A stretch of 64,000 bases of DNA from Paucibacter sp. KCTC 42545 (GTDB taxonomy: Bacteria > Pseudomonadota > Gammaproteobacteria > Burkholderiales > Burkholderiaceae_C): NCBI RefSeq assembly GCF_001477625.1, contig NZ_CP013692.1, positions 1,178,001 through 1,242,000 on the forward strand, written 5' to 3'. The stretch's first letter is position 1. Each line of letters opens with the position of its first letter. The notes below the pieces were generated by a model, which saw only the letters and a list, made by a program, of their open reading frames with translations, had not been told where the DNA came from and did not search any database. Shown here piece by piece: positions 1 through 8,530 of this stretch. The translations under genes were made by a program, and so were the position numbers.

Positions 1-2054
1 GCGGCCTCGAAGGGGCGGGTCAGCTCCTCGGCCCAATTGACGGCGATCCAATGCTCGCTGTCGCGCTGGAAGAGCTTGCGCCCGACCTGGCATTCCGCCG
101 TGTGCACCAACAGGCCTTCGCCGCGTCCCAGATAGCCCTTGATCTCGTCGCCGGGAATCGGCCGGCAGCAGGCGGCCAGGCGCACCGAGGCGCCTTCACT
201 GCCGTCCAGCGTGACCTGACCCTGGGCGGGCAGTTCCTCGCTGCTGAAGCGGCCCATGGTGAGCATCACCGCATCGGGGCGCTGGCCTTGCTCGGCCAGC
301 ATGCGGGCCAGCTTCTTGGCCACGATGGTGGCGATCTTGCGGCCCAGGCCGATTTCAACCAGCAATTCGTCGATATGGCGGTTGCCAGCCCAGCGCGCCA
401 ACTGCTGCCAGAGCTGCGCGGCCGTATTGTCTTCATCGTCCAAACTGGGCAGGCTGAGGCCTTCGGCACGCAGGGCTTGCGCCAGCATTTTTTCGCCCAG
501 ATCGCGGGATTCGTCTTGCTCTAGATTCTTCAGGAAATGGCGAATCTTGGAACGCGCCCGGCCGGTGCGCACAAAGCTCAGCCAAGCCGGGTTGGGGCGG
601 GCGCCGGTGGCGGTGACGATTTCGATCACATCGCCGCTGCGCAGCTCGGTGCGTAGCGGCACCGGTTCACCGTTGATTTGCGCGGCCACGCAATGGTCGC
701 CCACATCGGAGTGGATGGCATAGGCAAAGTCCACCGGCGTGGCGCCGCGCGGCAGGGCCATGATTTTGGACTTGGGCGTGAAGACGTAGACCGCGTCGGG
801 GAACAGGTCGATCTTGACGTGTTCCAGAAACTCGTTGGCGTCACGGGTTTCGTCTTGAATATCGATCAGCGACTGCAGCCAGCGCGAGCCTAGCTGCTGC
901 GCGTTCTGTGCCCCTTGGCTGTGCGCGGTGTTCTTGTAAAGCCAGTGCGCGGCCACGCCTTTTTCGGCCACGAGGTGCATGGCCTCGGTACGAATCTGGA
1001 ATTCCACCGGCGTGCCCAGCGGGCTCACCAGGGTGGTGTGCAAGGACTGATAGCCATTGGGCTTGGGGATGGCGATGTAGTCCTTGAAGCGGCCGGGCTG
1101 GGGCTTGTAGAGCTGGTGCAGCACGCCCATCGACAAATAGCATTGCGGCAATTCATGCACGACGATGCGAAAGCCGAAGATGTCACTGACCTGCGCGAAG
1201 CTGAGGTGCTTGTCGCGCATCTTCTGGTAGATCGAGTAGACGGTCTTCTCGCGCCCTTGCACCTCGACCTTGACGTCCGACTCGCCAAAGGCCTTGAGCA
1301 CATCGCGCTCGATGCGCGAGACGAGATCGCGCCGATTGCCACGCGCCTTGGAGATGGCCTTGCTCAAGGCCGCATGGCGCCAGGGGTGGATGTGGGAGAA
1401 GCTGCGCTCTTGTAGCTCGCGGTAGATCTGATTCAGGCCCAGGCGGTGTGCGATGGGGGCGTAGATGTCCAGCGTCTCGCGGGCGATGCGGCGGCGCTTG
1501 ACCGGCGCCATCGCGTCCATGGTGCGCATATTGTGCAAACGGTCGGCCAGCTTGATCAGGATGACGCGCACATCGCGCGCCATCGCCAGCAGCATCTTGC
1601 GAAAGCTCTCGGCCTGTGACTCTTCCTTGGTGGAGAACTGCAGCTTGTCCAGCTTGGTCAGGCCGTCCACCAACTCGGCGGTGGGCGCTTCAAAGCGCTC
1701 GATCAACTCGGTTTTAGTGATGCCGCAATCTTCCATTGCGTCGTGCATCAGCGCGGCCATGATCGCTTGGGCGTCCAGGCGCCACTCGGCGCAAATGCCG
1801 GCCACTGCGATCGGGTGGGTGATGTAGGGCTCACCGCTGGCGCGGAACTGGCCCAAATGGGCCTCGTCGGCAAACTTGTAGGCCTCGCGAATGCGCTTGA
1901 TGTCGGCCTTGGGCAGGTAGTGCAGCAGGTGCACCAGGGCGTCAAACGAGGCGGCCTCGGCGGTGGTGGGCTCAGGGGCTGAGGCCGCGCGCAGGCCGGG
2001 CAGGCCACTCAAAGCGGCAGGCAGGCGGGGAAAGGCAAAAGTTCGGAAACCCAT
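1..2054 (-). CDS. spoT: Bifunctional (p)ppGpp synthetase/hydrolase, 3' end cut by window
   Basis: SpoT/RelA-family enzyme that makes and degrades the alarmone (p)ppGpp in the stringent response. The minus frame is open from an ATG at 2054 to the window edge (about 684 codons). In order it shows an HD hydrolase domain (MHDAMEDCGIT, then RLHNMRTMDAM), a synthetase domain (FGFRIVV, KPNGYQSLHTT, QIRTEAMH), a TGS domain (VYVFTPKSKIMALPRGATPV) and the start of the C-terminal zinc-finger region (CCRPIPGDEI). The final ACT domain lies outside the window. Intact HD residues suggest hydrolase activity, favouring SpoT over RelA. It lies downstream of gmk and rpoZ, but an intrinsic terminator separates it from rpoZ. 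No clear Shine-Dalgarno precedes the chosen ATG, so the start is provisional. Confidence 0.95.
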   Translation of the reverse strand, partial: MGFRTFAFPRLPAALSGLPGLRAASAPEPTTAEAASFDALVHLLHYLPKADIKRIREAYKFADEAHLGQFRASGEPYITHPIAVAGICAEWRLDAQAIMAALMHDAMEDCGITKTELIERFEAPTAELVDGLTKLDKLQFSTKEESQAESFRKMLLAMARDVRVILIKLADRLHNMRTMDAMAPVKRRRIARETLDIYAPIAHRLGLNQIYRELQERSFSHIHPWRHAALSKAISKARGNRRDLVSRIERDVLKAFGESDVKVEVQGREKTVYSIYQKMRDKHLSFAQVSDIFGFRIVVHELPQCYLSMGVLHQLYKPQPGRFKDYIAIPKPNGYQSLHTTLVSPLGTPVEFQIRTEAMHLVAEKGVAAHWLYKNTAHSQGAQNAQQLGSRWLQSLIDIQDETRDANEFLEHVKIDLFPDAVYVFTPKSKIMALPRGATPVDFAYAIHSDVGDHCVAAQINGEPVPLRTELRSGDVIEIVTATGARPNPAWLSFVRTGRARSKIRHFLKNLEQDESRDLGEKMLAQALRAEGLSLPSLDDEDNTAAQLWQQLARWAGNRHIDELLVEIGLGRKIATIVAKKLARMLAEQGQRPDAVMLTMGRFSSEELPAQGQVTLDGSEGASVRLAACCRPIPGDEIKGYLGRGEGLLVHTAECQVGRKLFQRDSEHWIAVNWAEELTRPFEA

Positions 2055-2117
2055 GCGCCGAATTTACAGCATCAAACCCGGGTGAATGCGATGCAGGGTT
2101 GTTGCGGGCAAGAAAAA

Positions 2118-2135
2118 GGGCGCCCGCAGGCGCCC
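2118..2135 (-). terminator. Intrinsic terminator after rpoZ
   Basis: A perfect 7-bp GC stem (GGGCGCC/GGCGCCC, 4-nt loop) is followed on the minus strand directly by TTTTTCTT. This is a textbook Rho-independent terminator for leftward transcription leaving rpoZ. It lies 64 nt upstream of the spoT start. Confidence 0.85.
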
Positions 2136-2162
2136 TCTGTGCGTACTGGTAAGCGCTGAGGC

Positions 2163-2366
2163 TTAGACCGGCACCTTGCGCAGCATCTCGATGCCCACTT
2201 CGCCAGCGGCGATTTCGCGCAGCGCGGTGACGCCCGGCTTGTTCTTGCTTTCGAGCTTGGGCGTGTGGCCCTGGCTCAGCATGCGAGCACGGTAGGTGGC
2301 GGCCAGAACCAACTGGAAGCGGTTGGGGATCTTTACCAGGCAGTCTTCGACAGTGATGCGGGCCAT
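2163..2366 (-). CDS. rpoZ: RNA polymerase omega subunit
   Basis: Omega subunit, which helps assemble beta-prime in RNA polymerase and forms part of one ppGpp-binding site. The 67-residue product begins [10 protein letters not shown] and contains the conserved [14 protein letters not shown] stretch followed by a short Ala/Gly-rich tail, the normal betaproteobacterial length. The frame is open a further 8 codons upstream (MTFGLEKH), but the family start is MARITVEDC, giving the ATG at 2366. It sits 24 nt downstream of gmk and upstream of spoT, the conserved order in this class. Confidence 0.96.
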   Translation of the reverse strand: MARITVEDCLVKIPNRFQLVLAATYRARMLSQGHTPKLESKNKPGVTALREIAAGEVGIEMLRKVPV

Positions 2367-2390
2367 GTGTTTTTCCAGTCCAAAGGTCAA

Positions 2391-3011
2391 TCAGGGAAGT
2401 TCGAGAGCGCGGAACACGGCAGAGCGATTCCGGCGCTGAGCCGCGTATTTTAACCGCTGCGCGTGAACAATCGACTTCAAATCGAAAACTGCGGTGTCAA
2501 ACACCGCATTCACCACCACGAAATCGAAGTTTTGCGCCTGCGCGACCTCGATGCGGGCATTGCTCATGCGCTGGGCAATCACGGCCGGGTCGGTGTCGCC
2601 GCGGCGGTTCAGGCGCTGTTCCAGCTCTTCCCAGCTGGGCGGCAAGATGAAGATCAGCACCGCGTAGGGGAAGAGTTGCTTGATCTGCAGCGCGCCTTGG
2701 AAGTCGATCTCCAGCACCACATCGTCGCCATGGGCCATGCGCGCCTCGATGGCCGAACGCGAGGTGCCGTAGAGGTTGCCATGCACCTCGGCCCATTCAA
2801 AGAACTCGCCACGTGCGGCCATGGCGCGGAACTCGTCCGCGTTGGTGAACCAGTACTCGCGGCCATGTTGCTCCTGGCCACGCGGCGCGCGTGAGGTGTG
2901 CGAGATCGACACATCCAGCTTGGAGTCCAGTTCCAGCAAGGCCTTGACCAAGCTGGATTTGCCGGCCCCGCTGGGGGCTGCGACGACGAAGAGATTGCCT
3001 GGATATTCCAT
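2391..3011 (-). CDS. gmk: Guanylate kinase
   Basis: Phosphorylates GMP to GDP using ATP in the cytoplasm; needed for GTP and (p)ppGpp supply. At 206 residues it has the usual length. The P-loop is near the N terminus ([11 protein letters not shown], about residues 12-22). The GMP-binding region follows ([20 protein letters not shown]) and then [15 protein letters not shown]. The start ATG at 3011 gives [15 protein letters not shown], typical of the family. It is first of the leftward gmk-rpoZ(-spoT) series and diverges from nikR across about 240 bp. Confidence 0.97.
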   Translation of the reverse strand: MEYPGNLFVVAAPSGAGKSSLVKALLELDSKLDVSISHTSRAPRGQEQHGREYWFTNADEFRAMAARGEFFEWAEVHGNLYGTSRSAIEARMAHGDDVVLEIDFQGALQIKQLFPYAVLIFILPPSWEELEQRLNRRGDTDPAVIAQRMSNARIEVAQAQNFDFVVVNAVFDTAVFDLKSIVHAQRLKYAAQRRNRSAVFRALELP

Positions 3012-3180
3012 GTGCTGAGGTCTTGAGTGGGCTGGCTTGCCGCCCTGGATGAGCCTGGGCGGGGGTGCGACATTTTAGGCGCAGCCGGGCCGGCCGGCTT
3101 GTGCCTGGCCGCGTTGCCTCTTGCCGAGCGGGGGCTGAGCACTCTCCGCGGAGCGGCGAGCAAGTGAGATCGCGCCGACC

Positions 3181-3207
3181 GTATGGACCTACATCGCCCA
3201 GTCATAT
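3181..3207. promoter_or_regulatory. Candidate NikR operator upstream of nikR
   Basis: An imperfect dyad, GTATGG - 15 nt - TCATAT, lies 43 nt before the nikR start. It resembles the enterobacterial NikR site GTATGA-N16-TCATAC, but the spacer is one base shorter and each half has one deviation. The call rests on this similarity and on its position only. Confidence 0.35.
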
Positions 3208-3250
3208 CTCCCGCGTAAGGTGCGCCCGGTTCACTGCCGAAAGCCCGATC

Positions 3251-3748
3251 TTGGACCGTTTCACTATTTCACTCGACGAAAAGCTGGCGCAAGAGTTTGA
3301 TGCCTGGATTGCCGCGCGGGCCTATGCCAACCGATCGGAAGCCGTGCGGGATCTGCTGCGCGCCGAGCTGGAGCGTGGCCGCCAAGCCCATGCGAGCAGC
3401 CAGCTTTGCGTGGCCTGCTTGTCCTATGTGTTCAAGCATCACGAGCGTGATCTGGGGGAGCGGGTGACGCAGCTGCAGCATGCCCATCACGAACTCACTG
3501 TGGCCAGCATGCACGCGCATCTGGACCACGAGTTCTGTCTTGAAACCGTGCTGCTGCGCGGCCCCACGGCGCAGGTGCGCGCTTTTGCCGACGCGGTGTG
3601 CGCAGAGCGCGGCGTGATGCACGGCAAGCTCAATTTGATCAGCGTGGATCAGGGTGGCGGGCATGGCCCGCATTCCCATCTCGGTCACCACAGCTATCAC
3701 GGGCGTCACGACGATGCTCAGCATCAGCACCTGACGCCATCAACCTGA
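3251..3748 (+). CDS. nikR: Nickel-responsive regulator NikR with His-rich C-terminal tail
   Basis: NikR-family ribbon-helix-helix repressor that senses Ni(II) through a C-terminal ACT-like domain. The family-like N terminus (DRFTISLDEKLAQEFDAWI) starts at TTG 3251, giving 165 residues; the frame is open 62 codons further upstream but that part is not family-like. The RHH domain covers residues 1-45. The square-planar nickel ligands known from E. coli NikR are all visible: H77, H88, H90 and C96 (motif HAHLDHEFC). Unusually, residues 138-160 form an appended tail with nine histidines. A TonB-dependent receptor follows on the same strand, pointing to regulated nickel uptake across the outer membrane. 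The RHH and ligand evidence is strong; the start is less certain. Confidence 0.9.
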   Translation: MDRFTISLDEKLAQEFDAWIAARAYANRSEAVRDLLRAELERGRQAHASSQLCVACLSYVFKHHERDLGERVTQLQHAHHELTVASMHAHLDHEFCLETVLLRGPTAQVRAFADAVCAERGVMHGKLNLISVDQGGGHGPHSHLGHHSYHGRHDDAQHQHLTPST

Positions 3749-3772
3749 TGGCCTGACCTTTTTGCCCCACAG

Positions 3773-3794
3773 CTTGGGCGCGGGCGCGCCCAAG
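3773..3794. repeat. Perfect inverted repeat between nikR and the TonB receptor
   Basis: CTTGGGCGCG-GG-CGCGCCCAAG is a perfect 10-bp dyad with a 2-nt centre, 24 nt after the nikR stop. No T-run follows, so a classical intrinsic terminator is unlikely. It could be an mRNA hairpin or a protein site in front of the receptor gene. Confidence 0.6.
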
Positions 3795-3874
3795 CCTGCA
3801 TTCGCCCAAGGGCGAGTTCCACCTCTCATCCGATTCACCGTGTTTGACCGCCAGACCTTCGGCCCAGAGCTTGT

Positions 3875-6049
3875 ATGAAGAAATTGAAAAACAACTTAAC
3901 GACGATCAACTTGCAGCCGGGCCGGTCTGTGCGGGCTGCTCCGGCGCTCAGCCAGCAGCTCATGCGCTGGCGTTTTACGCTGTTGCAGGCCGTGGCTTGT
4001 TGGGCGCTGGGTGCTGGGGCGCAGGCTGCGGGCGTCAACACCTTGCCGCAGGTGCTGATCAGCGGCAGCGGCGCCGCCGTCGCGGTGGACGAAAAGCCTC
4101 AATCCGCCACCGAGGGTCAGGTCTTGCGTGAGCAGATTGAGGCGCGCCCCTGGCTGCGCCCAGCTGAGGTCTTGGAGACGGTGCCCGGGGTGGTGGTCAC
4201 CCAGCACAGCGGCGACGGCAAGGCCAACCAGTACTTTCTGCGCGGCTTCAATCTGGACCATGGCACCGACGTCAGCATCTACGCCTTGGGCATGCCGGTG
4301 AACCAGCGCAGCCACGCGCATGGGCAAGGCTATGCGGACCTGAACTTCTTGATTCCCGAGTTGGTCGATTCACTCAGCTATCGCAAAGGACCCTACCTGG
4401 CCCGTGATGGCGATTTCGCCACCGCGGGTGCGGTCGCGATTGACTATGTGAGCCGCGTGGACGCACCTTTCATCGCCGCCTCCGTCGGGCAGAACGGCTA
4501 CCGCCGGCTCTTGGCCGTTGCTTCCTGGGATCAAATTCGCCTGGGTGAGTCGGGTACGCCCGGCCGGCTGCTGCTGGCGGCAGAAGTGCTCGGCAATGAC
4601 GGGCCCTGGACGGTGCCCGAGCGTTTGGCCAAGAACAATCTGGTGGCCAGCTATGCCGAGGGCGATTTGAACCAGGGTTGGCGCTTGACGGCCATGCTCT
4701 ACCGCGCCAAATGGACAGCGACCGACCAGATCCCGGAGCGGGCGGTCAAGAGCGGCTTGATCGGCGAGTTCGATTCCTTGGACCCCAGCAGTGGCGGCAA
4801 GACGGACTTGGCGGCCCTGAGCTGGCAGGCCAATGGCCTCAACCATCAAGGCGCTTGGCGCGCCTCGGCCTATTTGGCGCGTTACAGCCTGGATTTGTAT
4901 TCCAACTTCAGCTACGCCACCGATGCCCAGCACGGGGATCAATTCCGCCAGCAAGATCAGCGCAATAAGTTCGGCGCCGAGCTGGCACAGACTTGGCGCT
5001 ATGCCGGCCTGGGCGCGGCGCAAAGCACGACGGTCGGCCTGCAACTCCGCCATGACCGTATCGGCCCCTTGGGCCTGCAACTGACCCAATCCCGCCAGCC
5101 CTATGCCACCGTGCGTGAGGACCGGGTCGATGAAACCAGCTTGGGCGGCTTCATCGACCAGGCCACGCAGTGGAATCCTTGGCTGCGCAGCCATCTTGGC
5201 CTGCGCGCCGACCAATTCCGCTTCAAGGTGCGTTCGGACACGCCGGCCAATAGCGGCGACAGTCAGGCCCACATCCTTTCGCCCAAAGTGGCCTTGGCCT
5301 TCACGCCCAGCCAGGAAATTGGCTTGTTTGCGAACTGGGGGCAAGGTTTCCACAGCAATGATGCGCGGGGGACGGTGATCAGTGTCGACCCCGATCCGCG
5401 CTCCGGCAGCTACGGTCAAGCGGTTGACCGGGTCACGCCGCTGGCGCGCGCCACCGGCACCGAGCTAGGCGCCACCTGGACCACGCCGGAGCTGCAACTC
5501 AGCGCCGCGCTGTGGACCTTGAAGCTGCAGTCTGAGCTGGTTTATGTGGGCGATGCGGGTGCCACCGAAGCCGGTCGGCCCAGCCTGCGCCGCGGGGTGG
5601 AGTTCGCGGCGGTGTGGCAGCCGAACAAGGCTTGGACCTTGGACGCTGACGCGAGCTTTACCCGCGCGCGTTTCGACGATGGTGATCTCTCCGCCGCCTA
5701 CATCGAAGGCGCGGTGCGCCGCACCTTCAGCGCCGGCCTGAGCTATCGGCCCAGCCAGGCCTGGGAAGCGGCGCTGCGCTTGCGCCATATCGGCCCGCGA
5801 CAGCTGAACGAGGACGGCAGCCAAGTCGGTGCGGCCAGCACGGTCTTGAATGCGCACTTCGACCTTGGCTTGAGCCGCAACTGGCGCGTGGGCCTGGATG
5901 TGCTCAACGTTAGCAACACCCGTTTCGCCGATATGGAGTACCGCTACGCCTCGCAACTGCCGGGCGAGGCGGCGCCGGTGGAAGACCGCCATTACCACCC
6001 GGGCGAGCCGCGCAGCCTGCGAATGACGCTCAAGTACAGCTTCCACTAG
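3875..6049 (+). CDS. TonB-dependent outer-membrane receptor, probable nickel/metal-chelate uptake
   Basis: Outer-membrane, TonB-energised receptor of 724 residues. After the signal peptide comes a plug domain (LRPAEVLETVPGVVVTQHSGDG, NQYFLRGFNLDHGTDVSIY, SLSYRKGPYLARDGDFATAGAVAIDY) and then a beta-barrel of alternating aromatic strands. The last residues are LKYSFH, so the usual terminal Phe is penultimate. Met30 (ATG 3962) begins a classical signal peptide (MRWRFTLLQAVACWALGAGAQA), so the true start may be 3962 rather than 3875. Its place directly after nikR suggests nickel or a nickel chelate as substrate; this is inferred from context, since the barrel alone does not give the ligand. Several His in the plug loops (HSGDG, LDHGTD, SHAHGQG) would suit metal handling. 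Confidence 0.88.
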   Translation: MKKLKNNLTTINLQPGRSVRAAPALSQQLMRWRFTLLQAVACWALGAGAQAAGVNTLPQVLISGSGAAVAVDEKPQSATEGQVLREQIEARPWLRPAEVLETVPGVVVTQHSGDGKANQYFLRGFNLDHGTDVSIYALGMPVNQRSHAHGQGYADLNFLIPELVDSLSYRKGPYLARDGDFATAGAVAIDYVSRVDAPFIAASVGQNGYRRLLAVASWDQIRLGESGTPGRLLLAAEVLGNDGPWTVPERLAKNNLVASYAEGDLNQGWRLTAMLYRAKWTATDQIPERAVKSGLIGEFDSLDPSSGGKTDLAALSWQANGLNHQGAWRASAYLARYSLDLYSNFSYATDAQHGDQFRQQDQRNKFGAELAQTWRYAGLGAAQSTTVGLQLRHDRIGPLGLQLTQSRQPYATVREDRVDETSLGGFIDQATQWNPWLRSHLGLRADQFRFKVRSDTPANSGDSQAHILSPKVALAFTPSQEIGLFANWGQGFHSNDARGTVISVDPDPRSGSYGQAVDRVTPLARATGTELGATWTTPELQLSAALWTLKLQSELVYVGDAGATEAGRPSLRRGVEFAAVWQPNKAWTLDADASFTRARFDDGDLSAAYIEGAVRRTFSAGLSYRPSQAWEAALRLRHIGPRQLNEDGSQVGAASTVLNAHFDLGLSRNWRVGLDVLNVSNTRFADMEYRYASQLPGEAAPVEDRHYHPGEPRSLRMTLKYSFH

Positions 6050-6277
6050 CCGCTTGGACGGCGCTAGGACGCCAAGCTCTTGTCGTGGGCAGGTGGCGTG
6101 GGGGTGATGGAAGGTTCGGTGAGACGGCCGCTTGCGCTGCCACGGTGAGATTCGGGCATGATCCGTCCGCTCGCCAGCGGGTTCAGCCGGCGACCCAAGA
6201 GTCAGCTCAGCGTCGAGCCTAGCCGAGCCGAGCTGACCATCGTCATTCATCGCCTTTTTGAGAGAAAACGCCTAGCC

Positions 6278-7120
6278 ATGAGTCTGCCCTGGAAACATCA
6301 GCCCCCGCGAACCGTCTTCATCAGCGGCGGTGGCAGTGGCATCGGGCGGGAAATGGCCCAGCAACTGGCGCGGGAAGGCGCCCATATCGCCCTCATCAAT
6401 CGCAAGCTGGCGCCGCAGGTGGTGGCTGAATTGCGAGCCCTGGCGCTGCGCGCTGACCAGCGTTTTGAAAGCTATAGCGCCGACGTGTCGGACGACGTGG
6501 CTTTGCAGCAGGTGATTCAACAGGCAGTTCAAGACCTGGGCGCACCGGATCTGGCCATCAACTCGGCCGGCATGCAGATCGCCAAGCCTTTTGAGGAACT
6601 CAGCGCTGCGGAGTTCGGCCGGGTGATTCAGGTCAATCTGATCGGCTCACGCAATTTCGCGGCCGCCGTTTTTCCGCATCTCTCCCAGGGCGCGCACCTG
6701 GTCTTGGTGGCCTCGCTGGCCGGCCTGGTGGGCAATTTCGCCTATGCCGCGTATTGCGCCTCCAAGTACGGCACGGTGGGCCTGGCCGAGGTACTGCGTA
6801 TCGAGTGGCGGCTCAAGGGTATCGACGTCAGCGTGTGCTGCCCGGGTGAGATCGACACGCCGCTGATGCAGGAAGAGCGCCGGACGCTGCACCCCGTGTC
6901 GGCGGCGATGAAGGGCTTTGCCGGTTGCTTGACGGTGGGGCCGGCTTGCCGCGCCATGCTGCAAGGCATTGCACGGCGTGAGTTTGAGATCGTGCCGGGC
7001 TTTAGGCCCAAGCTGACGGTGTTTTTGAGCCGCCATTTGGGTGGCCTGGCGCGCGGCGTGGCGGACGGCATTGCAGCCAAAGCCTTCAAGGCTTTCAAGC
7101 GGACGCTGTCGAAAGCCTGA
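6278..7120 (+). CDS. Short-chain dehydrogenase/reductase, 3-ketosphinganine-reductase-like
   Basis: NAD(P)-dependent SDR oxidoreductase of 280 residues. It has the Rossmann glycine motif SGGGSGIG (16-23), N95 in NSAG, catalytic S146 and the YxxxK pair Y159/K163. The start is the ATG at 6278, because the SDR fold begins within 15 residues of it. After the catalytic core come PGEIDTPLMQEE and a hydrophobic/basic C-terminal tail (FLSRHLGGLARGVADGIAAKAFKAFKR). This layout recalls the 3-dehydrosphinganine reductase branch of SDRs. Substrate is not proven. It appears monocistronic, 228 bp after the receptor gene. Confidence 0.85.
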   Translation: MSLPWKHQPPRTVFISGGGSGIGREMAQQLAREGAHIALINRKLAPQVVAELRALALRADQRFESYSADVSDDVALQQVIQQAVQDLGAPDLAINSAGMQIAKPFEELSAAEFGRVIQVNLIGSRNFAAAVFPHLSQGAHLVLVASLAGLVGNFAYAAYCASKYGTVGLAEVLRIEWRLKGIDVSVCCPGEIDTPLMQEERRTLHPVSAAMKGFAGCLTVGPACRAMLQGIARREFEIVPGFRPKLTVFLSRHLGGLARGVADGIAAKAFKAFKRTLSKA

Positions 7121-7168
7121 GCTGCTGAGTTTCTGCCGGGCCCCGGAGTCCCAGACGAGCGAGGCTTC

Positions 7169-8146
7169 TTATTTCCCCGGCAAGGGTGCGCGCATCAACC
7201 CCAGCACCGGTGAGGGCGGCGTGATGCTGGCGTCGAAGGGGTGGGAGCGCTGCCCGTTCAGCGCGCCGATGATGCGCTGCACATAGTTGCGTGTTTCGGC
7301 ATAGGGCGGCACGCCGCGATAGCGCTCCACTGCACGCTCGCCGGCGTTGTAAGCCGCGAGCACCAGGCTCAGATCGCCCTCGAAATAAGCCAGCAACCAG
7401 CGCAGATAGGCCATGCCGCCGCGGATGTTCTGGGTCGGGTCGGTGAGCTTGCTGACCTTGAATCGGGCGGCGGTGTCCGGAATCAGCTGCATCAAGCCCT
7501 GCGCGTTCTTGGGCGACACGGCCAGCGGGTTGAAGTTCGACTCCCGCGCCATCACGGCTAGCACCAGATGGGGCGCCAACTGATAGTCCGGCGCCACCAA
7601 ATCGACATAGTGCACGATCACCTGGGGCGCATTGGCCGGCGGCGCGGGCGGCGGCAAAGCCGCTTGGCGGGGGCGTTTGGCTGCTGCCAGCAAAGGGGCG
7701 GGGTCGCTGTCGGGCGGGCGCAGGCAGGCCGGCGGCGGGCCTTGCGGCGTGCCCATGGCGGCCAGCATATTCTGCGCTTGCGGCATGCCTTGCTCGGCCG
7801 CGGCGGCGAAGAGATGGGCGGCCTGGGCATCGTCGCGGGCAATGCCACGCGGGTTGGTCAGCATCCAGGCCAGGTTGAACTGGGCCACGGGGTCGCCATA
7901 GCGCGCGGCGCGGCAGTAGAGCTGGGCGGCCATCACCGCGTCGCGGGGCATGCCGTCGCTGCCGTGCTCATAAGCCTCACCCTCCCGCCGCCAGCGCTCC
8001 ACCTGGGCTGGCACCACCGGCCCGGCTTCAGCCGGCGGCGTGCTGGGCCGGGGCAGGGACTCCAACGTCAGCACTTGGGCCGAGGCTAGTCCCAGCCACA
8101 GGCTTAGGGCACTCCAGCACAGCAGCAGACGGATGGGGGTGGACAT
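7169..8146 (-). CDS. Lytic transglycosylase with Sel1-like repeats and SLT domain
   Basis: Exported peptidoglycan-cleaving enzyme of 325 residues. Residues 1-23 form a signal peptide ending ASA. Residues 54-130 hold Sel1/TPR-like helices (AAQLYCRAARYGDPVAQFNLAWML, AAHLFAAAAEQGMPQAQNML). A Pro/Ala-rich linker follows (about 140-175). The family-1 SLT catalytic domain comes last, with probable catalytic E202 (MARESNFN), the SPKNAQGLMQLIPDTA motif and AAYNAGERAVERYRGVPPYAETRNYV. Fusion of Sel1 repeats to SLT is known, where the repeats are thought to mediate protein contacts. It is convergent with the SDR gene and probably monocistronic. Confidence 0.9.
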   Translation of the reverse strand: MSTPIRLLLCWSALSLWLGLASAQVLTLESLPRPSTPPAEAGPVVPAQVERWRREGEAYEHGSDGMPRDAVMAAQLYCRAARYGDPVAQFNLAWMLTNPRGIARDDAQAAHLFAAAAEQGMPQAQNMLAAMGTPQGPPPACLRPPDSDPAPLLAAAKRPRQAALPPPAPPANAPQVIVHYVDLVAPDYQLAPHLVLAVMARESNFNPLAVSPKNAQGLMQLIPDTAARFKVSKLTDPTQNIRGGMAYLRWLLAYFEGDLSLVLAAYNAGERAVERYRGVPPYAETRNYVQRIIGALNGQRSHPFDASITPPSPVLGLMRAPLPGK

Positions 8147-8530
8147 GGGCGGCGGATGGGCTCGTGTTTGGGTGAAGCTTGAGCGCTTGGGGCCGTGTGG
8201 CTCATGCCTAGCTTGGCAAATTGAGCCCGGCAGGCGCCGCAGCCGCGAAAGCGGCAGCGCTAGTCTGGCAGCTGTGAGGCGGTTTTGTCATCTCAGTCCG
8301 CCCCGGACTTGGGGGGAGTGGCTTGGTGCTTAGTGCTATTGACCTTGCCGCCCCGTTGGCTTTGGGCTTGATGCGCCGGTAGCGGCATACGCAGACAGGG
8401 CTGAGCGCAGGGCTATCATCGCCCCGGCCAGGCGAGTGCCCATGCAGACGCACTGTGTGCCTTGCGCCGCCGGCGCCCAGTCGGCGTTTGCCTCTAAATT
8501 TCCTCTGCCTTCCCCCTCTTGCTCCCTGTC
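8147..8530. other. 384-bp divergent intergenic region
   Basis: Lies between the leftward lytic transglycosylase and the rightward unknown gene, so it should hold promoters for both. The only structure seen is a short hairpin with a GNRA-type loop (GCCGC-GAAA-GCGGC, 8242-8255) of unknown significance. No convincing promoter or small gene was found. Confidence 0.4.
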
